DNA of 64,000 nucleotides from Amycolatopsis sp. CA-230715 (GCF_018736145.1 NZ_CP059997.1:7067501-7131500); one strand, 5' to 3'. Positions 49,936 through 58,378 are shown, counted from the stretch's first letter. The notes: a model not told the origin generated them from the letters alone. Translations and numbers: made by a program.

Positions 49936-49974
49936 ATGCTAGCAGCCGGGCCTTGCCCCGCCCACCGAATTTCC
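49936..49974 (-). promoter_or_regulatory. Putative promoter of the leader-GNAT-IF-1 operon
   Basis: On the minus strand GGAAATTCGGTGGGCG is followed, after a 17-bp GC-rich spacer, by TAGCAT (49936-49941), a good -10 hexamer. A short AT-rich patch just upstream of the -35 position is a feature of promoters driven by WhiB7/WblC proteins. The -35 itself is weak, as expected for an activated promoter. The assignment to WhiB7 is tentative. Confidence 0.3.
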
Positions 49975-49985
49975 GCGCAGCTTGG

Positions 49986-50432
49986 CGAAGAACCCGCGGA
50001 TGTCGCCGGCGAGCCGCACCGCCTCGTGCACTCGGGCAGGCGCTGGTACCTGATCGCCTGGGACGTCGACCGCCGGGACTGGCGTACCTACCGCGTCGGC
50101 CCGCGCACGCCGACCGGTCCGCGGTTCACCCCGCGCACCCCGATCTCGGCGGGTACACCGCACGGGCGATCTCCACCTCGGCCTACCCCTTCCAAGCCCG
50201 GATCACGCTGCGCGTCAGCGTCGAGACGGCGGCCGAACGGATCGCTCCCACCACGGGCGCGCTGGAGCCGATCGACGAGCGCGGCTGCACACTGCGGACG
50301 GGATCCAATTCGCTCGACGAGCTCGCGATCTACGTGGCGGGCAAGGGATTCGACCTCGAGGTGCACGAGCCGCCGGAACTCGTCGAGCACGTGAAGGAAC
50401 TCGCGGCGAGGTTCACCCGCGCGACGGGCTAG
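49986..50432 (+). pseudogene. Frameshifted C-terminal remnant of a WYL-domain regulator
   Basis: The plus strand reads GEPHRLVHSGRRWYLIAWDVDRRDWRTYRVG in one frame to about 50150, then continues in another as GGYTARAISTSAYPFQARITLRV, DERGCTLRTGSNSLDELAIYVAGKGFDLEV and EPPELVEHVKELAARFTRA up to a stop at 50430-50432. Together these are the WYL domain and C-terminal WCX extension of a YafY-like regulator. The N-terminal HTH half is missing; its place is taken by the promoter and leader of the divergent GNAT operon. One frameshift near 50140-50160 joins the two pieces. Confidence 0.8.
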
Positions 50433-51411
50433 CGCCGCGTCGCCGCACGGTGCGTTCGAGGATCCCGAGGGTGGCCTTGAGGGCGGACTCGGGGACCACC
50501 GGGAAGGTCAAGCGCTCCTTCCACTCCGGCGCGACTTCCGACCAGTCGTAGTACGAGGTGACGACGGTGCCGTCCTCGACGGGTTCCAGCCGGTAGCCGT
50601 AGATGTGGCGGGCGTGCGGCCGGACCCTGCCTTCGACGGTCCAGGCGATTTCCTTGCCAGGACTGAACTTCGTGATGACGACCTCGACCTGGTACTTGCC
50701 GAGCGGGACGTCGCCGAGCGCTTCCCGGTCCATGTGGACCCGGAACCGGTCGCCTTCCCGCTCGACCGGGTCTCCTTCGGCGTCGAGGAGCATTCCCGAC
50801 GCGTCGATGTCCACGTGTCCCTGCGGATCGGCCAGTACCGCGAAGACCGCCTCGGCGCTCGCGGGGATGCGCCGGGAGACCTCGATCCGTTCCGCGCCAA
50901 GGGTTTCCGCGGTGCCGACCAGGGTGGCGCGGCCGAGGACGTGCGAGGCCATGGTGAAGCCGAGAACGGCGGGCGTGCTGTCGGCGGGGATCCCGATGTC
51001 TTCGACGTCGAGCGCGTGGACGGTGACGAAGTAGCGGTGCGGACCGTGCCCGGCGGGCGGTGCGGCGCCGACGAACCGGGTGGCGCGGGCGTCGTTGGGC
51101 AGTTGGAACGCGGGCTCGGGAAGCCCCGATCCGGTGTCGTCGCCCGCGCCCTCCGGCAACGATGTCACGTCGGCCGGGATGTTGGCGACGGTCCAGTGCC
51201 AGAAGCCGGACATCGTCGGCGCGTCGGGGTCGTACACGGTGACGGCGTAGCTCTTCGTGCCCGCCGGAGCGCCGCTCCAGGACAGCTGCGGGCTGGCGTC
51301 CACACCGGACAGTTGGGCGGCTGGCAACGGCTCTCCGTCTCGCACGCTGGTGCTGGTGACGGTGAAGGCCGGTACTTCGGGCAGCCGGGCGAAGGGGTCG
51401 TTGGCGCGCAT
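50413..51411 (-). CDS. PEBP (YbhB/YbcL) domain fused to an SRPBCC domain
   Basis: A 332-residue fusion. Residues about 10-175 are a phosphatidylethanolamine-binding/Raf-kinase-inhibitor-like domain: SPQLSWSGAPAGTKSYAVTVYDPDAPTMSGFWHWTVANIPADVTSLPEGAG (DPDAP and the HWxxxNIP motif) and GPHRYFVTVHALDV. Residues about 180-325 are an SRPBCC domain: RIEVSRRIPASAEAVFAVLADPQGHVDIDASGML and YGYRLEPVEDGTVVTSYYDWSEVAPEWKERLTFPVVPESALKATLGILERTVRRR. Both halves look complete. Function unknown; both folds bind small ligands. Its 3' end overlaps the WYL remnant by 20 bp. Confidence 0.88.
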   Translation of the reverse strand: MRANDPFARLPEVPAFTVTSTSVRDGEPLPAAQLSGVDASPQLSWSGAPAGTKSYAVTVYDPDAPTMSGFWHWTVANIPADVTSLPEGAGDDTGSGLPEPAFQLPNDARATRFVGAAPPAGHGPHRYFVTVHALDVEDIGIPADSTPAVLGFTMASHVLGRATLVGTAETLGAERIEVSRRIPASAEAVFAVLADPQGHVDIDASGMLLDAEGDPVEREGDRFRVHMDREALGDVPLGKYQVEVVITKFSPGKEIAWTVEGRVRPHARHIYGYRLEPVEDGTVVTSYYDWSEVAPEWKERLTFPVVPESALKATLGILERTVRRRGASPSRG

Positions 51412-51493
51412 CGCGTCGTTCCTTTCAAGCGGGAGGCAAAATCGACCATAGCACTAATTATCGATTATCTGCCGGATCGTCTATGCTCAGGCG

Positions 51494-52153
51494 ATGGCCA
51501 CCTCGACTCCGCCGGGGAAGCAGATGCTCTCCGAGCAGGTCTACGCGCAGCTGCGGGACGCGATCCTGCGCGGCGACTACGCCCCTGGTGACGCGCTCAA
51601 ACCGCAGGACCTCGCCAAGGAACGGGACGTGAGCCTCGCCGTCGTGCGCGAGGCGCTGGTGCGGGTCGTCGGTGACGGCCTCGCCGACCGGCTGCCCAAC
51701 CGCGGGTTCGCCGTCCCGGAGTTTTCCGACCGCCGCTGGCAGGAGATCGCGGAGGCGAGGCGGACCATCGAACCGGTCGTGCTGCGCATGGCGATCGCGC
51801 GCGGTGACGTCGAGTGGGAGGCGCGCGTGCGGGCCACCCACCACCGCCTCGCCCGCACGCCGCCGTTCGCGGCGGAAGAGGGCGAGCACCTCAGCGCCGC
51901 GTGGTCCGAAGCCCACCGCGCCTTCCACCGCGCACTGCTGGACGGGTGCGGAAATCCCGTCCTGCTGGAGACCTTCGACCGGATGTGGACCGCGAGCGAA
52001 CTGGCGCGCCGCTGGTCCGCGCAGCGCACCCCGGGCCGGGACCACCTCGGCGAGCACCGCCTGCTGGAGGAGGTCGCGCTGGCCCGCGACGCCGACGCCG
52101 CGGCCGAGGCGCTGGCCCGGCACCTCACGCTGACCGCGGCCGGGCTGACCTGA
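51494..52153 (+). CDS. GntR-family regulator (FadR/FCD type)
   Basis: A 219-residue regulator: LSEQVYAQLRDAILRGDYAPGDALKPQDLAKERDVSLAVVREALVRVVGDGLADRLPNRGFAVPEFS is the GntR winged helix; the FCD helical domain follows (AEARRTIEPVVLRMAIARGD, AAWSEAHRAFHRALLDGCGNPVLLETFDRMW with the metal-binding Asp/His pattern, and EHRLLEEVALARDADAAAEALARHL). FCD regulators sense organic acids. It is divergent from the PEBP-SRPBCC gene across an 82-bp AT-rich gap containing TAATTATCGATTATC, a possible operator. Confidence 0.9.
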   Translation: MATSTPPGKQMLSEQVYAQLRDAILRGDYAPGDALKPQDLAKERDVSLAVVREALVRVVGDGLADRLPNRGFAVPEFSDRRWQEIAEARRTIEPVVLRMAIARGDVEWEARVRATHHRLARTPPFAAEEGEHLSAAWSEAHRAFHRALLDGCGNPVLLETFDRMWTASELARRWSAQRTPGRDHLGEHRLLEEVALARDADAAAEALARHLTLTAAGLT

Positions 52154-52159
52154 GCCGGC

Positions 52160-52510
52160 TCAGGTGATCGCGGTGACCACGACGACGGAGCTCGCCGCGG
52201 CGATCGCGGCGGCTGTCCTGGTCACCGCGGTGCCCACGGCCGCGGCTCCCCAGTTGCCGTTTTCCAGTTCTTTCGCGCGCTTGGCGACCTTGCCCGACCA
52301 CGCGTGCGGAGGCCGCAGCGACGGCAGCGCCCCGCTCGCGGAGAGCAGCGCGATCACCGCCGCGGTGCGTGCGTCGGGGCTCGACCCGTTTTCCAGCACC
52401 GCGCGGACTTTCCGCCGGAGCGCCGCCTCGTACCCGGTGTCTTCGGCGGGCAGCACCGTCCTCGAAAACACCCCGAGCGTCCGCTTTTTCTCCAGGCGGA
52501 TGTTCTCTCG
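52160..52510 (-). pseudogene. C-terminal remnant of a GPP34-family protein
   Basis: The minus-strand frame gives KKRTLGVFSRTVLPAEDTGYEAALRRKVRAVLENG, DARTAAVIALLSASGALPSL, WSGKVAKRAKELENGNWGAAAV and VTRTAAAIAAASSVVVV. This is the last 110-115 residues of actinobacterial GPP34 (Golgi phosphoprotein 3-like) proteins, normally about 210-230 residues. The N-terminal half, with the phosphoinositide-binding core, is absent and upstream sequence in this frame is not protein-like. It lies at the edge of a decayed region. Confidence 0.7.
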
Positions 52511-52679
52511 CCGGTTTGGACCTGTTGTTGACACCGCCCGGTTCACCCCGCGTCGAGGTATCGCACGGCTTCCAGCACTCACACCAGCCGAGTTGCTTCG
52601 GAGAGAAGACCGCAGTGACCGAATGTTCGCGCTCAGCCCGTCGTTACCTCTTCGGTGCGTTAGGTGAACTAATTGATGG

Positions 52680-52967
52680 TTAGTCGCGGGAAGCCGGGAT
52701 CGTTATTGTGCGCAGTTTATAGAGCAGTGTTTTGAGTTCGTCCTCGTCGATCCTTGGCGAACTGTTCAGGTATACGGCGAGTTCGCCGAGAATGTTCCAG
52801 CAGGTGGCTTTGTCTTTTCATCGGAGTTCGGCAATGAGGTCAGCAAGCGCATCGCGTGTGACCGTGTAGGGGTTGCTGGCGGCGCGCCGATCACGGATCG
52901 ATGCGGCCGTCTCGACGATGGTGTCCGTGAGCTGCTCGCCAACCGCCAGGGTGGCCGTACGAAGCAC
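52680..52967 (-). pseudogene. Decayed small gene with an in-frame stop
   Basis: From GTG 52967 the minus strand encodes AVGEQLTDTIVETAASIRDRRAASNPYTVTRDALADLIAELR, then a TGA, then the same frame continues as CWNILGELAVYLNSSPRIDEDELKTLLYKLRTITIPASRD to TAA 52680-52682. Both pieces look like one helical protein interrupted by a nonsense mutation. Base composition is less GC-rich than the neighbours, in keeping with acquired DNA. I do not recognise the family. The surrounding 52511-53095 holds no other gene that I can support. Confidence 0.5.
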
Positions 52968-53095
52968 TACACGCGATGACCCAGTCGGTCACCGCAACCC
53001 TGGAAACCAACTAACCCGGTCCCCACCAAACCCGGTACTTGACACGCTCACGACCAACCCACACTATTCGCCAACAGACTCTGAGGGAGGAAGTC

Positions 53096-54235
53096 GTGCG
53101 AGTTCTTTTCACGTCGTCGCCGGGGCTTGGCCACCTGTTTCCGATGATCCCGCTCGCCTGGGCGCTGCGGACCGGGGGGCACGACGTGCTGGTCGCCAGC
53201 ACCGGCGACGTCGTCGAGCGCGCCGCGCAAGCTGGGCTGCCCGCGGTGGAGGCCGCGCCGGGGCTGGACGTGATGAAGTTCTTCGAGACTACAATGCGGG
53301 AGAACGAGCGGTTCGGCGACTTTGCCTCGCTCCGCGAGCTGTTCGTGGAGGACCCGCGGCGGGCGATGGAGCTCGTCGCGCGGGTGTTCGCCGCGCTCGG
53401 CGACCGGCTCACCGAGGGGTTGCTCGCCGCCGCCCAGGGTTGGGGGCCGGACCTGGTGGTCTTCGAGCAGATGGACTCCGCGGGCCCGTTCATCGCCGCG
53501 AAGCTCGGAATTCCCGCCGTGCAGCACAACTTCGGCTCGGCGCGCGGGACCGACGAGCTCGCGCTGTACGCCAAGTACACCGACGCCTACGACCGGCATG
53601 GCGTGACGCGGCCGACCGAGGCCGACGCGATCATCGACATCGCCACCGAGGGGCTCGGCACCCCGCAGATCGGGTGGCCGATGCGCTACGTGGCGTACAA
53701 CGCGGGCGGGGTGCTGCCGGGGTGGCTGCTCGCCAAGCGGGAACGGCCGAGGGTGTGCGTCACCCTCGGCACCGCGGTCGGCCTGATGTCCGTCGGCGCG
53801 CTGGGCCAGATCGTCGAGGCGGCCAAGGAGATCGACGCGGAATTCATCTTCGCGCTCGGCGACTCCGACGTCGCGGAACTGGGCGAGCTCCCGGAGAACG
53901 TGCGCCTCGTCGAGTGGATCCCGTTGAACGCCCTGTTGGAGCACTGCGACGCGATCGTGCACCACGGTGGCTCCGGCAGCACCTTCACCTCGCTGGCCGC
54001 CGGAGTGCCGCAGTTGCTGCTTCCGCACAGCGCCGACCAGTTCGACAACGCGACACTCGTCCGCGACGCTGGCATCGGCCTGTGGCTCGAAGACACCACT
54101 GTGGACGCTTCGCATCTCACGAAGCTGTTGGAGGACAAGGAGATCAGGGCGGCGTGCGAGCGACTCCGCGCGGAAAACGCCGCACGCCCCCTGCCATCGG
54201 AGCTGGTGTCGAAGCTCGTCGCGCTGGTGAGCTGA
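53096..54235 (+). CDS. UDP-glycosyltransferase family (antibiotic type, GT1)
   Basis: A 379-residue GT-B enzyme: RVLFTSSPGLGHLFPMIPLAWALRTGGHDVLVA, the acceptor domain LVVFEQMDSAGPFIAAKLGIPAVQHNFG, and the donor domain RVCVTLGTAVG, VRLVEWIPLNALLEHCDAIVHHGGSGSTFTSLAAGVPQLLLPHSADQFDNA (HHGG-G and the P..DQ..N pattern). It resembles glycosyltransferases that add deoxysugars to, or inactivate, macrolides and aromatic polyketides. The GTG start 53096 follows GAGGGAGGAAG. It is a lone intact gene flanked by pseudogenes on both sides, suggesting a retained cargo gene. Confidence 0.88.
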   Translation: MRVLFTSSPGLGHLFPMIPLAWALRTGGHDVLVASTGDVVERAAQAGLPAVEAAPGLDVMKFFETTMRENERFGDFASLRELFVEDPRRAMELVARVFAALGDRLTEGLLAAAQGWGPDLVVFEQMDSAGPFIAAKLGIPAVQHNFGSARGTDELALYAKYTDAYDRHGVTRPTEADAIIDIATEGLGTPQIGWPMRYVAYNAGGVLPGWLLAKRERPRVCVTLGTAVGLMSVGALGQIVEAAKEIDAEFIFALGDSDVAELGELPENVRLVEWIPLNALLEHCDAIVHHGGSGSTFTSLAAGVPQLLLPHSADQFDNATLVRDAGIGLWLEDTTVDASHLTKLLEDKEIRAACERLRAENAARPLPSELVSKLVALVS

Positions 54236-54356
54236 TCCGGCTTGGTGATCTGGGCCTCGACCGAGCTCAGCGCGCCGGAGTGCTGGTAGGCCTGCGGCCG
54301 AAATGTGTCAGTCGGACGTATGCCAGACAACCGTGGTTGCGTTTGCTGATCTTGGA

Positions 54357-54982
54357 TCATTCCTCAGCCTTATGAGACGTTCTGAATGGTGTGACGGAGG
54401 CGTGCCTTGCGGCGTGCTGGTCGCGGAGGTCGGGGTGTTTCTGCGCGACGACCCAGTATTTGACGTCGGCTTCGACCGCGAGTTGGACGGTGGAGAGATT
54501 GCCGGTGGAGCCCTGTGGCGAACTGGCGAGCAGCCGGTCGGCGGCGTGGAGGATGGCGATGCGTTGGTGGCGGGGTGATGGGGCGAGGAAGTCGCCGAGG
54601 ATGCTCTCCAGCTCGGTTGCTTGCTGGCGCAGGGCGGCGATGTCGCGATCGGTGTAGGCGAGGTTGCGGCAGGTGGGTCGGCAGTCGTCCTGGTCGGGGC
54701 GGCGCGGACGTCGCCTTGGGCGCCGCGGATCTGACATAGCGCCTTGGCTTGGTCGAACACGCAGGTCATGGCTCGTCCGGGATAGATCTGCAGCAGTGGG
54801 TTGGCGAGCATGTCGTGGGCGTGGCTGGTGTTGGTGAGAACTCGACCGGCGAAGGTGCGGTGTGCTTCGGTGATCCGGTGCGCGTAGGTGGCGGCGGCCG
54901 GGCCGCTGACCCGCTCGCCTGCGGTGAGTCGTTCGTGGTCGTCGGCGAGGCGTTCGAGCCGGAACAGTTCGGGCGAACCCAT
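54357..54982 (-). pseudogene. Frameshifted integrase-associated remnant (Tn554-like)
   Basis: From 54982 the minus strand encodes LFRLERLADDHERLTAGERVSGPAAATYAHRITEAHRTFAGRVLTN, LLQIYPGRAMTCVFDQAKALCQ in one frame; near 54700 the coding trace moves to another frame with PDQDDCRPTCRNLAYTDRDIAALRQQATELESIL, then a short HTH-like end (LSTVQLAVEADVKYWVVAQKHPDL) to 54357. The D-x-C-x-P-x-C-x-N-x-x-x-TD pattern is familiar from C-termini of large site-specific recombinases, and the tail from their small HTH partner, in Tn554-like elements. It is a fused and frameshifted relic of such an element (inference). Confidence 0.6.
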
Positions 54983-54991
54983 GACGTGGCG

Positions 54992-55885
54992 TCACTGTGC
55001 GCGCCACCAGATGCGCCCGGTGATCAGCTCGTCGAGATCGGAGAGGACGTCGGCCGGGGTGCCGGGAGATTCGAGCGCGTCGCGGAGGTCGGTGGTGAGG
55101 TAGGCCGCTTGGCGGACTTCGCATTCCGCGCGAAGGACGTCCGGCGAGGTCGCCGTCGCCTCGGTGATGACGTCGAGGACGGTCTGCAGGTGCGGGCCGC
55201 TGAACCCGGCCAGGAAGACCCAGTCGTCGACGGGGTCGCCGAAGCGGGCCCATTCGAAGTCCAGCAGCGCGGTCACGGTCCGGTCGTCGGCGAGCCAGTT
55301 TCCCCAGTGGCAGTCCGCGTGCACCGGGACGGCGGTCCGCGCGTGCGACGGCGCGCGCTCCGCGATCGCGGTCAGGCCGTCGAGCACGCGGCGCGGAACG
55401 ACGCCGTTCCGGTCCAGGGCCGTGAGGGTGTCGATCTCGGCGACGAGCGCGTCCTTGCCGACGAACCCGCCGTGGTCGAGGGTCTCCGCCAGTGTTTCTT
55501 CCGCACGCCCCGTCGGCGTCCACCCGTGCAGCGCGGTCAACTGCTGGACGGCCTGCTCGGCCAGCAGGCGCGCGGTCGAGTTGGTCGCCGAGGGCAGGCC
55601 GATTCCGGGAGCCGTTCCCGGCACGCGCGGGTAGCAGGCGTAGCGGATTTCGCGCCGCCCCAAGGTATGCCGTCCACTCGCGAGCAGCGGGGCCGTGAGG
55701 CCGTCGGGCAGGTGGGGCGCGAGTGCGATCTCGCGGTCGAGCCGCTGGTGCCCGGTCGCGTCGATGATCTTCACGACGAGGTCGGCGCCGACGTAGACGC
55801 GGTGGGATTTGCTCTCCGCGGCGTCCATCGGACCGGGGTCGCGGCCGAGCGCCACCTCGGCGATCGCGCGGGCGTCGGCGTCCAT
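54992..55885 (-). CDS. Aminoglycoside phosphotransferase (APH)-family protein
   Basis: A 297-residue kinase-fold protein: SKSHRVYVGADLVVKII (Lys of the small lobe), catalytic loop VPVHADCHWGNWLADDR (H-x-D....N), and metal-binding DFEWARFGDPVDDW (DxEWxxxGDPxxD). Family members phosphorylate antibiotics or small metabolites. There is no strict signature for a known resistance enzyme. The ATG 55883-55885 follows TTTCGGAGG, nine bases upstream. It is divergent from the MFS exporter gene. Confidence 0.87.
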   Translation of the reverse strand: MDADARAIAEVALGRDPGPMDAAESKSHRVYVGADLVVKIIDATGHQRLDREIALAPHLPDGLTAPLLASGRHTLGRREIRYACYPRVPGTAPGIGLPSATNSTARLLAEQAVQQLTALHGWTPTGRAEETLAETLDHGGFVGKDALVAEIDTLTALDRNGVVPRRVLDGLTAIAERAPSHARTAVPVHADCHWGNWLADDRTVTALLDFEWARFGDPVDDWVFLAGFSGPHLQTVLDVITEATATSPDVLRAECEVRQAAYLTTDLRDALESPGTPADVLSDLDELITGRIWWRAQ

Positions 55886-55995
55886 CCGAAGGTCCTCCGA
55901 AATTTCTTCGACGATTTTCGCCCGCGATGTCGATCTGGGCCGGTGCGGTTCGACGGAAGGGTGACACGGCACGAACGAGACCTCGGGAGACGACG

Positions 55996-57519
55996 ATGAT
56001 GGCAGGACGACGCGAGTGGCTGGGGTTGGCGGTGCTGGCACTGCCCACGCTCCTGTTGTCGCTGGACATGAGCGTGCTGCACCTCGCGGTACCGCACCTG
56101 GCCGCCGATCTGCGGCCGAGCAGCACGCAGCTGCTGTGGATCATCGACATCTACGGCTTCATGATCGCCGGGTTCCTGGTCACGATGGGCACGCTTGGCG
56201 ATCGGATCGGCAGGCGGAAGCTGCTGATGATCGGCGGCGCGGCGTTCGGCGCGGCGTCGATCGCGGCGGCGTTCGCCACCAGCCCGGAGATGCTGATCGC
56301 GGCGCGCGCCGTGCTGGGCATCGCCGGTGCGACGCTGATGCCGTCCACGCTGGCGCTGATCAGCAACATGTTCGGAGACCCGAAGCAGCGCGGGACCGCG
56401 ATCGCGGTGTGGATGAGCTGCTTCATGGGCGGCATGGTGATCGGGCCGGTGGTCGGCGGCGTGCTGCTGGAGCACTTCCGGTGGGGCTCGGTGTTCCTGA
56501 TGGCGGTGCCGGTCATGGTGCTGCTGCTGGCGACGGCGCCGAAGCTGTTGCCGGAGTACCGGGACTCCGGCGCCGGCCGGCTCGACCCGGCGAGCGTGGC
56601 GCTGTCGCTCGGCGCGATCCTGCCGATCATCTTCGCGCTCAAGGAAACTGCGAAGGACGGCGTGTCACCGGTCAACGCGGTCGTGCTCGTGGCGGGCCTC
56701 GCGGTGGGCGTCGTGTTCGTCCGGCGTCAGCGCGGCCTCGCCGACCCGATGCTGGACCTGCGCCTGTTCCGGGTGCGGGCGTTCAGCGCGGCGGTGAGCA
56801 TCATGCTGGTCGGCGCGGTCACCATGGGCGGGGTCTTCCTGCTGGTGAGCCAGTACCTGCAGATGGTCGCCGGGCTCAGCGCGGTGGAAGCGGGGCTGCT
56901 GCTGGTGCCGCAGGCTGGTGCGGTGGTGGTCGGCTCGCTGATCGCGCCGCGGCTGGCGCGGCGGTTCCGGCCAGAGTTCGTGCTCGGTTTCGGGATGCTG
57001 GTCGCGGCGGCCGGGATCGTGCTGTTCACGCAGGCCGCCGGTGCGAGCGGGGTGGCGTTCGTGGTGGTGGGCATGGCGATCGCCAGTTTCGGGATGGGGC
57101 CGCAGGGCGTGCTGTGCACCGAAATGGTGGTGAGCTCGGTGCCGCCGCAGAAGGCCGGTGCTGCTTCGGCGATGTCGGAGACCAGCGCCGAATTCGGCAT
57201 CGCGATGGGCATCGCGGTGTTCGGCAGCATCGGCACGGCCGTCTACCGCGACCAGGTCGCCGTTCCGGCGCACGTGCCCGCCGGTGCCGCCGCGCAGGCG
57301 ACGGACAGCATGGCGGGTGCGCTGCAGGCGGCGGGCACCCTTCCCGGTTCCGTCGCGCACGATCTGCTCGCGACCGCCCGTGACGCCTTCTCGTCCGGGC
57401 TGCACACCGTCGCCGGGATCGGGGCCGCGGTGGTCGTGGTGTTCTCGGTGGTCGGCATGCTGGCACTGCGCAGGCCTCGTGCGGCGGCTGCCGAAGAACC
57501 CGTTCTCGTAAACCACTGA
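55996..57519 (+). CDS. MFS drug exporter, DHA2 (14-TM) family
   Basis: A 507-residue transporter with 14 hydrophobic segments. Motifs: LSLDMSVLHLAVPHLAADL (start of TM1, as in QacA/EmrB), GTLGDRIGRRKLLMIG (motif A), LGIAGATLMPSTLALI (motif B region), FMGGMVIGPVVGGVLLEHF (motif C, antiporter-type) and long TM13-14 at the end. Proton-driven efflux of lipophilic cations or antibiotics is the family role. The first of two consecutive ATGs (55996) is taken, after a GGGAGA site. An alpha/beta-hydrolase-like gene follows after 16 bp. Confidence 0.92.
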   Translation: MMAGRREWLGLAVLALPTLLLSLDMSVLHLAVPHLAADLRPSSTQLLWIIDIYGFMIAGFLVTMGTLGDRIGRRKLLMIGGAAFGAASIAAAFATSPEMLIAARAVLGIAGATLMPSTLALISNMFGDPKQRGTAIAVWMSCFMGGMVIGPVVGGVLLEHFRWGSVFLMAVPVMVLLLATAPKLLPEYRDSGAGRLDPASVALSLGAILPIIFALKETAKDGVSPVNAVVLVAGLAVGVVFVRRQRGLADPMLDLRLFRVRAFSAAVSIMLVGAVTMGGVFLLVSQYLQMVAGLSAVEAGLLLVPQAGAVVVGSLIAPRLARRFRPEFVLGFGMLVAAAGIVLFTQAAGASGVAFVVVGMAIASFGMGPQGVLCTEMVVSSVPPQKAGAASAMSETSAEFGIAMGIAVFGSIGTAVYRDQVAVPAHVPAGAAAQATDSMAGALQAAGTLPGSVAHDLLATARDAFSSGLHTVAGIGAAVVVVFSVVGMLALRRPRAAAAEEPVLVNH

Positions 57520-57535
57520 ACTCCGGAGCTTGACG

Positions 57536-58378
57536 ATGAACTCCTTTTCCACAGCCGACGACATCACGCTCGGCGTCGAGCACTTCGGTGACGCGGCGGC
57601 ACCCCTCGTGCTGCTCGCGGGCGGCACGACCATGTTGTCCTGGCCGGATTCCCTGTGCGAGGTGCTCGCTCGCGGCGGACGTCATGTCGTGCGCTACGAC
57701 CTGCGCGACTCAGGCACCTCGACGACCGTCGATCCCGAAGCGCCCGCGTACACGTTGCGCGATCTCGCCGCCGACGCCGCCGCGCTCGCCCGCGGGCTCG
57801 ACGACCGGCCCGCCCACCTGGCCGGTATCGGCGTCGGCGGGATGGTCGCCCAGGTCGCCGCGCTCGACCACCCGGACGCGTTCTCGGCGCTCACCCTCGC
57901 CGGGACGCGGCCCGTCGCACCGGGTCCGGTCGACGCCGATCTGCCCGATCACGACGGGGCGGCGATGCAGCGGCTGTTCTCGCGTCCGATGCCGGACTGG
58001 GCCGACCGCGCGGCCGTGGCGGAGTACGGCGCCGCGGGTGCGGAGATCCTCGGCGGTGACCCGGTCGCGGCGCGCGCGTTCGCCGAGCGCGTGTTCGACC
58101 GGACGCCGAGCACGGAACCCGCGGTCCAGCTGGCGAACCAGCTGGGCATGGTGTTCTCGAAGCTCGACTGCGGACCTCGGTGGCGCGAGCGCCTGCCCGA
58201 GCTTTCGCTACCGGCGCTGGTGGTGCACGGTCGGCGCGACCGGTTTTTCCCGGTGGGCAACGGCGAAGCACTCGCTCGCGAGATCCCCGGCGCGCGGCTG
58301 CTCGTGCTCGAAGAGGCCGCCACCGCGATTCTCGACGCGGCAGCCGGTGAAGTCGCCGCGGCGATGCTCGCGTTGTGA
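57536..58378 (+). CDS. Alpha/beta-hydrolase-fold protein with lost catalytic residues
   Basis: A 280-residue protein with the layout of RdmC-like esterases: VEHFGDAAAPLVLLAGGTTMLSW, VVRYDLRDSGTSTTVDPEAPAYTLRDLAADA, then LAGIGVGGMVAQVAALDHPDAF where the nucleophile elbow G-x-S-x-G has Val in place of Ser, and LLVLEEAATAILDAA where the G-x-GH motif has Thr in place of His. The Asp in HGRRDRFFP remains. The fold appears intact, so it is probably a binding or scaffold protein rather than a hydrolase (inference). It is co-transcribed with the MFS exporter. Confidence 0.85.
   Translation: MNSFSTADDITLGVEHFGDAAAPLVLLAGGTTMLSWPDSLCEVLARGGRHVVRYDLRDSGTSTTVDPEAPAYTLRDLAADAAALARGLDDRPAHLAGIGVGGMVAQVAALDHPDAFSALTLAGTRPVAPGPVDADLPDHDGAAMQRLFSRPMPDWADRAAVAEYGAAGAEILGGDPVAARAFAERVFDRTPSTEPAVQLANQLGMVFSKLDCGPRWRERLPELSLPALVVHGRRDRFFPVGNGEALAREIPGARLLVLEEAATAILDAAAGEVAAAMLAL

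Noticed and set aside
54357..56150. A 597-codon minus-strand frame
   Set aside because: Most of it is the wrong frame of the APH gene; only the final segment (before 54357) carries the recombinase-like relic, annotated as a pseudogene.
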